64,000 bases of DNA from Brienomyrus brachyistius (taxonomy: Eukaryota > Chordata > Actinopteri > Osteoglossiformes > Mormyridae), in the NCBI RefSeq assembly GCF_023856365.1, contig NC_064535.1, positions 12,358,363-12,422,362 on the forward strand, read 5' to 3'. This document shows, in pieces, positions 23,561-35,300 of the stretch. Each line of letters opens with the position of its first letter. Position 1 is the first letter of the stretch. Below the pieces are notes generated by a model. That model searched no databases. It was not told where the DNA came from and was given only the letters and a program-made list of their open reading frames with translations. Made by a program: the position numbers and the translations under genes.

Positions 23561-26500
23561 AAAAATATTTTTTTTCATAACAAATGAAATGGTATCACTT
23601 AATTACTGTTTAGGTTCTGTGGGGAGATGTGGGCCGGATACAGATATGGATATGGATAGAGGACCAACGGGAAAGATTAGGACAAAATGAAGCAGACGTG
23701 AGGACTGGCTTTTGGGAGCCCACAGCCTCACCACCAGAAGGTGCTAATTCCCAAAGATCTGCTTACTGCGCTGTAGTTTCAAAATTATAATGAAATACCA
23801 GCCAAAAACATCTTCTTTTTAGCATAAAAATACACTTATGGCTATTGCACAGAAAATGTGCTCTTCAGACAGCAGCAGCTGATATGAGCCTTCTGCCGTG
23901 TCCTATGCCCTCTGGTTGGAGAATTTGACACTGCCCCCTAGTGGCTAGAATATGTCATGCCCAGGGTCACTTGAACTTGTGTTTTTTTGTTTCATTACTA
24001 GTGAGTACAATTTCTGAAGACTATACATTATTGTGCGTTAACTGGCAGGTTTTACCTCTGATTGCTGCATGCCATTGGTTGCTGGCTCAGAGAAACCCTT
24101 GCAGCGGTGAACTGACCATGAACACTGTGTTTAATTTCAGTTGCTGGACGGCACACATGGAAAGGAGCACGAGCAGTGGTCAGAGTACAGATCAGTCACA
24201 CTAATTTGCTTGCTTTTCTATGTGCGGCTTGCAGTTCTGGTGCGTCCTGAACTTCCATAACATGTTCTTAGGGCAGATAGCCGTGATTCTCCATCATTCA
24301 ATTGCCTTTCCCACAAGCAGGTCGTCTCCAGCAGCGAAATGGCTCCTTCATCCAAGAGATGATTAATAGGTATAACTGGGTGAGGGATTATCTCCAGCAG
24401 CCTGGCGGAGGACGGGAAGGCCGGCCTCCCCAAAACACACCTGTGGCCTCGTGGCTCTTACTCCAATCTCTGTGGCCCCCGATCAGGGACCGTGCTTGCT
24501 TCCCAGGCCCCATGCACTCTTATTTTCAGGCTTCTGGGGGTAGGTTGGGGCTGGGGTGGGGGGAGCTCTATGAATGCTTGGGAGTATTTATTGTGAGCTG
24601 CTGGATCTGGGGAAATCAAAGGGAGCGCGATTTTATATGTGCTGTAGATGTGTGCTCCCCCGGGCCCAGTAAACGGCAAGGAGGACCAGCCGACAGTGCC
24701 AGCACGTTAAATCATCCGCTCACTCTGCTTGTTTATTGACTTCGCTCATTGGCTCGTTAGGCTAATTACTCTCAGTCAGTTGGCTTTGTAATTATATCGC
24801 TTAATGCACAAAAGACCTGCCCACTGTAGGCCAGGCATCCGCTCAACGGCTGCTGGCCTCATCAATGGCTCCGGTATAACTGCACACAGTCACCCTCAGT
24901 GAGGTCACAGGACACCAGACTTGACCTGGGGGGGGGGGCACTGTCCCATTTCTCTCACCGTGCTGCGAGGAGTTATTCTGTACAGCATCTTATACATTTT
25001 AAGTTCGGTGTCATTAGAGATGTTAGAGATGTTCGCTTCATGTCTTCAGAATGGTAATGAAAACACCAAGCCTTCATTCTGACTGGTCCCAGCGTAGGGG
25101 TGGGGGGGTGGCAGATGGCTCAGAAAGCATGGGATAACTGATGGACTCTTAGAATAACAAGCTGCAAACCCAACTACTGCTTCAGACATCTATTTCCTTA
25201 TTACTTAGCAGAAACAATTAGATTTTTTTTAAAAACACTTTTGCATAACAGATATTTCAGCTCATATAACGTTTACATTAGGCGCATACAACATGGATGT
25301 AAGCTCAGTATGTAAAATGTAGCACATCATGAACTTCAGGACATTATGCATACTGATCCATTTTAATAGGTACAACCATTTTGATTTACCACATGTATTG
25401 ATTATTTACTGAACTCTTTAAAATGTATGTAGGGTCTGAAATCTGAATTGCTGTCTTCTACTTTGCTTAGTCTGTCTGTCTGTTTATGTAGTTTTACTGA
25501 GACACCAAGGGTTTACTTGTGTAGGTATTTATACATTTTTATTAATATTTGGTGCCGTTCAATCTACGTTGACTACCTCCATCATATAGATGCCATTTTC
25601 CCATGATTCTTGGACAAATGGTAACATAAATGATCATGTGATTTTGTGGCTTTATTTATTTATTTAGAAAGTTTAGGCAGCAGGGGACATGTAAATACAG
25701 GTCGCAACTTTTGGAGGAAATTGTCATGTTAAACTATTTTTGGGTAAGAGACCAATTTAAAAACACACAAACATGCAATCTAAAACGTGATGATTTCCAG
25801 TGACTATTAGCAGCCCCACATTTTTCCTCGTACAGACTCTTGGAAACTTCTGACAACAGTCCTGTGGCATGTGGAAGTTAAATTTCCTGAGCCAATCACA
25901 GGCCTGCTCGCCATGTGACTACAAACCAATCACTACATAGTTCCTGCCTGCTAGTCTATGCCAGTCACCACAGTAACACACTGGCACCTGATCCCCTAAG
26001 CTTGCTGCTTGGAGCTGTAGGCGTACTGCCTGGTCGGCTGCTTAGCAGCAAATAATGAATTTATTTTTAGCACCGTTATAGAAAACTTTTAATGGAAACC
26101 CACTGCAACAGCTGGTTTGAGCCATGGTTACAGTGTTACACTAGAGGTCACCTTGCAAACTCTTGCCAGGTCGTTACCTCCCAACGTCTCACCAGGCTTT
26201 GCCAGTTCCTTCCTTCTCTCTCTCTCTATAGGCATGAGATCTGCTGCTCGAAGGGGTTGGAGGTCAGGGGTCGGGGATGAGGGGTGGGTGAGCGAGCGGT
26301 GCAGCAGAGCGAACAGCAGCCTGCGAGAGCGGTCCATATGTGGGTGTCCATCACACTGGGGGTCTTCAGGGGGGCAACCCAGACTCCTGTGAGAGTGTCC
26401 AGTGTGTCCATCTCCAATTATAGTGCAGGGTGTTTGGAGCAGAATTGTGGGAAGCGCGTGAAGCCTGACAGCTTCTGGCTGGCTTCATGGACCCTCTCCA

Positions 26501-28512
26501 CACCTCCTGACCTCACGGTAAGTGGCAGACTGAAGGAAAATGCACTCAGATGCCTTTCTACTTTTAAATCTGCAGCAGGGGCGGGAAGGGAATTACCGCA
26601 GTAACTGTAGTGTTATGTTTTTAACACCTACAGCAACTCTGCAGCCGTGGGTACTAACGGAAGCGTTTTTGCTGATCATTATTCATTATTAATATTTGCC
26701 TGTCAGAAACATCTGTTTGCTTTGTACATACAGCATTTAGAAAATTCTGCCAGCCATAAGGAAAAAGAAATATGGACGTAGGTATATATTTTTTCTTTTT
26801 TTACATGAATGAGCTGTTATTTGAGTTGGAACATCAGCGCTATTCCTGAATGCTGAGTGAACATTCATTACATTATAAACAATACAAGCGTATTGTGGTC
26901 CTCACAATAGTATCAGAAGTATCTTCAAAATCAAGCAAATTAAAGACAGTGTTTGAGGAGAGTCTGCATGTAATTATGCTCTTTTATACATATATATGAC
27001 AGGGGGAAAGTACCTGTTTAACAGAATCTTCATAACCACATATTTAATTCTCAGTTTGATTCTCATATCCTTCATCTGAAGAATGCTGAATTACTGCTGA
27101 GGTAAGCGGACCATTCTGAAAAAGGCCTGGTACGGCTTTTACCATATTTTTGTCCCGTCTCTGAAGAAGAACGGACACGAGGGTCTGAGTGATGCGGGGA
27201 CACACGTTTGCAGAAGCACAAACAAGTTTGTGGAAGTTCTGTGGGCAGGTATGCAGTGCATAGGGCAGAGTCAGGATTCAGTTACCAGGGTTTCAAGGGT
27301 TTTCATCAGCATTACGGTGTCGAAAGCTCCTTCAGGGCGTCTCGGGCTCCGAATATAAAAATAGCCGACGGGCCTGTTTATTTCATCTGCCTGTCACCCG
27401 ACACCCCATGGCTATTGCTATACGTGTGTCAGGGAGACTCTTTCCATGGTACCGCTCTGCCTGGCCTGTGCTGCTTTGCCGCTGCTGCCTTGCCATCCTC
27501 CTCCGGACAGGACTAGCTGGCCAGCCCTGCTGTGATGTGTGTCTCTCCCATAGCTGCTCCACTGAAACACCACCAGTGCACCTTCCTGGTGAGTCTGGTC
27601 CGGCTGAGGCACGGCGTCCCTTGCAGGCTCCTGATGGAGCACAGAGGCATAAGGTGAGGGGTCCGAGGAATCGGATAGTCTACATGGGAATGCTGCACTG
27701 TTGCTTTTCACCTGGAGGAGTTAGAGGCGTCTGTCCCAATTTGGGGCACTTTTGCAACAATTTAGGGATGGCTTTCATTTGTATCTAAAAATGTAGACAA
27801 CCGTATCATTAATGCCAACTGTCCTGATAACGCAAACCAAGCCTCTCTGCAATTAAATTCCAGTTTCAATATATAAAAGAGATACAATTTCAGGAAACAG
27901 GGGAACCATTTTTTCTGTATGTATTGCTCTACTTTATTTTTTGAAGTTTTCTCTTTTAATTAATTATTGCCACCGGGCCCCTCCGGATTTGTGCCTTTTG
28001 GCATCAGGTTACTCGGTGCAACAGGCAGCTCTTCATTGGTTAAAAATAACCATGTCATCTCCCAGCCTGCCACTGGCCGCTACTTAAAAACTCTGGATCA
28101 CCACAGAGTAGATGTAGATGAGTCACATGTTCTAGAATATGCAGTGAGTTCCTGCAGATACATTCAATTCAGTAAATTTCATATCTATATATTTAAGGTG
28201 ATGTAAATAGTTTCTTATATTACTACTTGAGATTTAATGAGTTTTTTAACCGTTGTGTTGATAAGCATTTTACTCAGTAAATTGTCATGTTCTGCTGCTG
28301 CATTGTCTTCTGACGTTAGCATCAATGCAGGTTTTGATATGTGGCCTTTGGTTGTCCATGCCTGCCCTTGAGTAAAAGGGTTTTAGGGTCCTCCTCTTTG
28401 GTTATGAACACAAGGTAAAGGATTAAAACAGCCTTGAGTTGTTATTCTGGGATGTAATTAAGCCAACCAAGGCTGCAGTAATATTATCAGTGTGCGAGCC
28501 AAAGTCTTAGTA

Positions 28513-28845
28513 ATCTCAGCTGTGATAGGTTTACACATCATGTAATTTTACCTGAATTCTCAGCTGTGATTGGTCTACACACTGTCGTGTTTTACCTGAA
28601 TTCTCAGCTGTGATTGGCCCACACGTTACATGTACTCTCAGCCGTGATGGATCTGCATACATTGCACTTGATTACCTGTATTCTCTGTTGTGATAAGCTC
28701 ACATATTGTGCCCCTGTTCATCTGTATTTTTAGCTATGATTGGTCCACAGACCATACCTTGTTTTACCAGCATTCTCAGCTGTGATAGCTCCACACATCA
28801 TGCCCTATTTTAGCTGTATTCTCAGCTGCGATAAGTTTGATTAGG
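28513..28845. repeat. Degenerate 45-bp tandem repeat upstream of CEFIP
   Basis: Eight diverged units, each with CTCAGCTGTGATTGG or a variant, followed by CCACAC and a TTTTACCTG-like segment. Starts of the TCAGC core are at 28515, 28560, 28603, 28638, 28683, 28729, 28776 and 28822. Confidence 0.8.
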
Positions 28846-29087
28846 GTTGGGCTGTTAATGAGCCATCCTGCTCCATCCCTTCCTGTCCTTGCCTTCATTA
28901 CCTTCTTTTTTCTGCTAGTAATGAACTTGCTCATTTTGGTCTTTTTATTTTTCTTAATTTACTCTTATTTTTATTCATTATTTTTAGTCACAGTTTTATT
29001 TCCTATTTTTGCTATCATCTACAAATATCTTTCTGTTCTTTCTGAAAATCCTTCTCCGTCTTAATTTAGTGTATGTACTTTAAAAAC

Positions 29088-29190
29088 ACCCATTCATCCA
29101 TCCATCTGTCCGTCCATTTATCCAACCATCTATCCATCCATCTGTCCATCTTCTAATTGCTTATCCAGGTCAGGGTTGCAGGGTCTTTAA
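29088..29190 (-). mobile_element. Minus-strand SINE 3' remnant
   Basis: CCATTCATCCATCCATCTGT and CTAATTGCTTATCCAGGTCA fit the reverse complement of a SINE ending GGATAAGCGG(N)n(GGAT)n. It lies about 160 bases before the CEFIP exon. Confidence 0.5.
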
Positions 29191-29347
29191 ACGAATAGTA
29201 CTATGTTGGCTTAATTTCCCCTCAGGGGTTGATAAAGTCTGTATGTTTTTCTGTCTGTCTTAAGCAGATTTCCATTCGTGGTGTCTTTTGGCTCAGTAAT
29301 CAAGTAATTTTTCATGACATCCGACTTCTGCTTCACTTCCACTGCAG

Positions 29348-32300
29348 AAAAGAAGAGAAGCTACATCACCTTCTGGATGGTGAGCTGGCCCAGCCCCGCA
29401 GAGTGTAGGAGCCGCAGCACGCAGCGTGACCCAAAGTCTAGCGGCCGGCACGCTCGAACAAGCCCACAGACCAGCCTCGGGATGAACTCCCTTGACCGGC
29501 GACACCGGGGAGGCCGAACAGCCAAGCAGGGACAGATGAAGTACGCCGATGGCTACATGGATGAGACGGATCGGGAAGTGAGCAGCCTCACTGACCGTGC
29601 CTTCAGGAGCCTCTGTGTCGGGGAGGAGGGTGCCTACACCGACCCCGAGCTCACCTCCTCCCCAAGGGATGCCTTCACTGTAGAGCTCCCTGCGACATTC
29701 CAGTACTCTATCATAGATAGCCAGGATCAGGGTCTCCAGTATGAGTCGCAGCTGAGCAATGGTGCCATTGAGGCCACGTTGCAGAAGAGACGCAGTAGGT
29801 CAAGAGTCTCATCCCTCGTAAAAGCCTTCAGCTCATCCGAGGGCGGGTCTACAATGGATGGGGCGCCGGATGGCTGTCGGAGTGACCCGGACGGCTGGAC
29901 CTGGGAGAGGTCGGCACTGCTCAGCCTCAACAATGAACTGTCGGATTTCCCTGCTTACTGCCGGGACCCTTTCATCCCCGCTGCATCACTTCAGGCCTTC
30001 CATCTAGGGCCTGCCTCAGCCTCGAGCAAGACACTGAGGAATAAAGCCAGCAAGGCCACGTTCCGGAAGCTCAGCTCCATCAACTATTTCCTCCACAGTG
30101 AGCACAGCCCATTCCAGACATGGGCGGATTACAACAGGATTCCTTGCGAGCGGGAAGCCACATCCTCTACTCTTTCCCCCAGTGGCTTTCATAGGTGGTA
30201 CGACTCTCCTCTGTACAAGGAGCTGACTGCATCCCACAGAATCCAAACCACCCACTCTGAGGATGTAAAGTCCTACTGGATGCCAAGCAAGGACAGGACA
30301 CCTTCCGTACCTGAGAGATCAGTGGTTCAGCCCAAGCCTACTGCTGTGGAAAAGCGATGTGAGTCAGAAGTGGTGGCCAAGTGCCCTCCTTGGAGAAAGA
30401 GCAGGAATCAGTTGAGCAATCAGCTTCCGGTGTACCGGCCGTGCACGGCCTCGCCCTGCAGCCACACGTCCCGGCGACGTGACGACGCCTCCTTCTCGGG
30501 GAGCCGCCCATCCGCCGTCCACTATCAGGTGCACACATTAGTGGGCGAGCAGACGGCCGGCAGCTGCACCCCGTTCAGCATCTCGCAGCTTCTCACCCCT
30601 GTCCTAAACGCCAGACAAGAAATGGAAACCTCTGAGGTTTCACAATATGAACTTTCGCCTGCCGACGACCTTGCTGCCCTAAGAGACGCTGAGCCCTGTC
30701 CTCCCCCGGAGCTCAAATTACGGGACAGCTACAAAGCCATGGCCTCCAGCTTGCTCTTCAACCTCAAAGATAATCGGAAGAGGGTGAAGAGCACATACAG
30801 CCCCACAAAATTCAAAGGCCTGGAGCTATCGGACTCTGACAATCTGCCTTCCAGGCAGGACAATGCTGCTATTGCAATGAAAAAATCTGGTTCTGGGCCT
30901 CCTTGGCCTGGAATCAGTACAAATGTGCAACCTGGAGCAGCAGAGGCATGTTCAGTTTATAGTCCTGCCTTGCAGCCCACAAAGGCATCAGCAGCTGATC
31001 ATACAAAATACACTGAAGCCAACAGACTGGATGACTATTTCACATTAATCTCACCTCCAACTGTCAAAGAAGCTCCTCATTACAGTGACTCTGACAGAAT
31101 CACACAGGAAAATACTCAGCAGAGAGATCAGCTCTTTGCGAGTCAACAGAGTCAATACAGGCATGCAGAACATCTCCCCGCAGCATCCAATGAAATCCTA
31201 TCCAGAAACAAATCAAACCAACCCGCCAGGAAAGAGTACAAGACAAGCCCAACAGAGCAGCTATCAACAGGAGGGCCTACTGGATCCACCACAGTAACAT
31301 ATTCCGTTAATGAAAGACGAAACTCATTTTCCGTGAAAGAGAAGGACATCATCAGAAGAGATGAACTTCTACACAACAAGATGGACACTACACAAAGTCT
31401 GGCAGTTTTCAAAAAACATGACACTGGACAGGAGGTGCAAGAAAATCGAAACAGCCCCAACACAGATGCATTTAACTTGTGTGAAAATGTAAATGTCAGA
31501 TCCACAAGATCTTCACTGAAACCGGATGAGCTGGTATGGAATAAGCCGAGCAGCCAAATACTTCAGGTGCAAAAGTGGGGTGGTACTACCCAAGGTACTC
31601 ATGCACTGAAGGGAAAATTAGAAGCAGATACAGGATCCCATACAAGCACTGAAAGACAGAACACTACACAACATTTGTTTCCCCAGAATGAATCAGAGCA
31701 CAGCAGAATAGCAATGAATGAAATCAAAGAAAAGGGCCATATACGACAGGGAGTTCTTAAAATCCAAGCGAATGACCCGGATAGCCATGGTGTACCAGCA
31801 CACTGTCAAAATCTGCAGGATCTGTGTATAGGAACCATGAATAGGGCCGATGATCAGACTGCTAAAATCCCTGCAAAAGGCCTAAATGAACTTTCCTCAA
31901 GTGGGTTATACACAGTGCAGAATGATGAACCAGGAACAAAACACGCACATTCACTGAAAGAAAACAAACACATTTCCGGTGATGTGCTCCCTAAACCTAA
32001 AGGACTTACGGAGAAGACTGCATCACAACGAAATGAGGAACTCCCTGATCAAGGGCAGGAGTCTGTTAGATACTCGTCAAACACAGAAAGCACATCAGAT
32101 AATTACAGTAACTATACACAAGCCAAACCGAGAGCAGGCCAGCATGCTACTGGCTTGAAACTTCCTGAAAGCAATACAACTGCTGCTATAGAACAAGGCC
32201 ATATGAAAAATGAACATCCTAGCGAAGACTACTGCTGGGCTAAACATGGTGGACAAATGACCAATGAGGACATTTTAAACAAAGCACATCCCAGTGTTAG

Positions 32301-35300
32301 GAAAACTAGGGGAGAGAAAACACTTGCACAGAATAGTATCAAAGCAGGTACAGAATATGAACTCAGCAAAGGTCAAGGTTCAGATGACACTGAAATAGAT
32401 GGACAAGAAAAAAGAGAGAGATTTATAATGAATGCAGTTAGGAAAAACGATGGTTTTGTTCAAGAAAGAGAGAAAAGCTATCAGGAATCGCATGCGGCAA
32501 CAGATCAGGAAGTGAATGGCACCGTGGAAGAACAAGGAGCAAGAGAAAATAAGCATATAAAATCCAAACAGCCAGATGCTATTAATGAGGAGGTGTTTTC
32601 AAGAATGGAGAGTCATCCTGTGGGTAATAGCGAGGACATTAGTGGTGGAAATGACCCGGCAAGATGCACGCTTGATGAAAAATGTAAAAAACACAATGGA
32701 TTAGCAAGTAAAGACAACCATAAAATCAAACACAGAATATTTACATTTAACCAGAGAGACCATGCAATGCAGGAACTGCTCACATCAAAAGTCAAAGCTC
32801 ATGCTCAGAAAGAAATCATTGCCATCAAAGAAAAGGGCCACGCTAAGCGGGAAGGGATCCTTTCTGGCAGGAAAGATTTTAGAGAACGAGTGAATGATGG
32901 GCAGGGAATAGCTAACCAAGGCTTAGCTATAGCCAGTGAGAACTGGGACATGAAAGCTGAAACTCCCCCAAGAGAATGTTCTAAACCTGGCACACTGCCA
33001 AAGATCAAAGAAAATGAGGCACCTGAAACAGTAGTGAAACAAGAGACACCTGCCAACCAGGGAAGTCAGGAATCGAGATATACAGCTCCTTTTGCTAAGA
33101 AGGAAGATGCTGGAAATGTTGTACTTCATGGAAAGAAGAACACGATAAATGACCAACAAGGGCTGTTGCAAACTGGAAACTTACATATTCAGAAACCATC
33201 ACACGTCATCAAGGAAACTTACTCAAAACAAGATTTAAAACAAAAACATGACACTTGCATAAGTGAGAAAAAACAAGAACCTGCTAATAAAGAAGTACAT
33301 GAAAACAGGATCGGTGACAAACAAGAACTTTTGTCAGTTGACAGTGGGAAAGCTGAAACTGTACCAGTCAACAGCCAAGCTGAAGTTACCCCTGCAGGCA
33401 AACAAAAGGACAACATTAGCAAGAAGGTTCTGTCATATGGCGAGAAAGGCCACACTCTGAATAAAAATGCCTCGCTTGGGGGAATTCCCAAAGCTACACT
33501 GGAATTTCCTGCAAGAACAACAGAAGAAAGTGATATTCCTCACAAGGACAGACTTACAAATAATAATCAAGAAGGCCTTCAGTATAAAAACAAAGAGCAT
33601 ATTCAAAATGAAGCTACTATAACTGATAAATATTATCCATCTGATCAGGGCAAATTCCCATCAGAAAAGGAGAATCCTGCCAAAGTATGTACACTTCCAA
33701 ACATAGGGAGTACCAATGAAAAGCCACATAAGGGTCTACTGAAAGAAAGGGAAAGTGTCAATGAAGGTGACAGAATGGAACTAGGCACAAAAGAAGAATG
33801 CAGCACTGTAGTAGCAGCATCAATGCAAAAGGTCCAAGACGGAAAAGAAGACAAGAGAACAGCAGCACCAATGAGGAATGTCCAAGCTAAAAAAGAAGAC
33901 AAGAGTACAGAGACACCAATGAGGAATGTCCAAGCTAAAAACGAAGACAAGAGTATAGGGACACCAATGAGGAATGTCCAAGCTAAAAACGAAGACAAGA
34001 GTACAGGGACACCATTGAGTAATGTCCAAGCTAAAAATGAAGACAAGAGTATAGGGACACCAATGAGGAATGTCCAAGCTAAAAACAAAGACAAGAGTAC
34101 AGGGACACCAATGAGTAATGTCCAAGATATAAACGAAGACAAGAGTATGGGGACACCAATAAAGAATGTCCAAGATAAAAAAGATGACATGAGTTCAGGG
34201 ACACCAATGAGGAATGTCCAAGATAAAAAAGATGACATGAGTTCAGAGACACCAATGAGGAATGTCCAAGATAAAAAAGATGACATGAGTTCAGGGACAC
34301 CAATGAGGAATGTCCAAGATAAAAAAGATGACAAGAGTACAGGGACACCAATGAAGAATGTCCAAGATAAACAAGACAACAAGAGTATGGGGACATCAAT
34401 GAGAAATGTCCAAGATAAAAAAGACAACAAGAGTACAGGGACACCAATAAAGAATGTCCAAGATAAAAAAGATGACAAGAGTATAGGGACACCAATGAGG
34501 AATGTCCAAGATAAAAAAGATGACAAGAGTATAGGGACACCAATGAGGAATGTCCAAGATAAAAAAGATGACATGAGTTCAGAGACACCAATGAGGAATG
34601 TCCAAGATAAAAAAGATGACATGAGTTCAGAGACACCAATGAGGAATGTCCAAGATAAAAAAGATGACATGAGTTCAGAGACACCAATGAGGAATGTCCA
34701 AGATAAAAAAGATGACAAGAGTACAGGGACACCAATGAGGAATGTCCAAGATAAAAAAGATGACATGAGTTCAGGGACACCAATGAAGAATGTCCAAAGC
34801 CGGAAAGAAGTTCTTGGGACAATAGAGAACGAGTTTGTTAGAATTAATGTTTTTGCAATTACAAGAAAAGTTGATACTGAATGGGAAGACTCTTCATCAG
34901 AGCGCAACGATGACAACGCAATATGTGAAATCAAAGAAATGGAACAGATCAAAGAGGAAGCCGTCACCTATACAGCAGGCTCTGAGAATGCTTCAGCAAT
35001 TACCAATCAAACAGTCAAAACTGCTGGAGAAGGAAAGGGCCGTGTTAAACAGGAATTGCCCACTAAACAAAACTGCCCAACATCAGAAGCCATTACTGAA
35101 GAAGAATTTTCCAAGCCAGATATAAAAAGACCAATGGAACATGATATACAAGGAAGAAATGCAACAAAAGAAATTACTAAACCAGTGGTGCTCAAAGCAA
35201 CAGAACTGTCTAAGATAATTCCCTTAGTGAAGCATGAGCACACATTTCCAGTTACACAGGCTAAAAAAGGAATTACTAATGAGGGTGAACCTGCATCCAA

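Larger units (their letters stand above)
22636..29347. other. VSTM4-CEFIP intergenic region, no supported gene
   Basis: Both strands were read for further exons. In mammals FAM170B and TMEM273 lie between VSTM4 and C10orf71; I recognise neither here. The interval holds the (GT)n tract, SINE tails, a 45-bp tandem repeat and ordinary AT-rich sequence. Short open frames (for example 24302-24739, 27408-27788) show no recognisable domain, no splice context and no repeat-independent signal, so none is called. Confidence 0.6.

Noticed and set aside
23111..23578. Thr/His- and Cys/Val-repeat frames
   Set aside because: Translations of the (GT)n microsatellite.
26059..28988. MEF2-like TTATTTTTAG motifs at 26059 and 28979 as CEFIP muscle enhancers
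   Set aside because: Such motifs arise often by chance in AT-rich DNA; two sites 3 kb apart are not enough evidence.
29314..29347. ATG at 29314 as the CEFIP start
   Set aside because: It lies before a strong splice acceptor, and the sequence between does not resemble the family N-terminus; kept only as a numbering origin.
33645..34967. Minus-strand open frame of 440 codons (and another at 34079-34822) opposite CEFIP
   Set aside because: It is a shadow of the 48-bp coding array: a repeat whose unit is a multiple of three stays open in several frames. The plus frame carries the conserved CEFIP ends.
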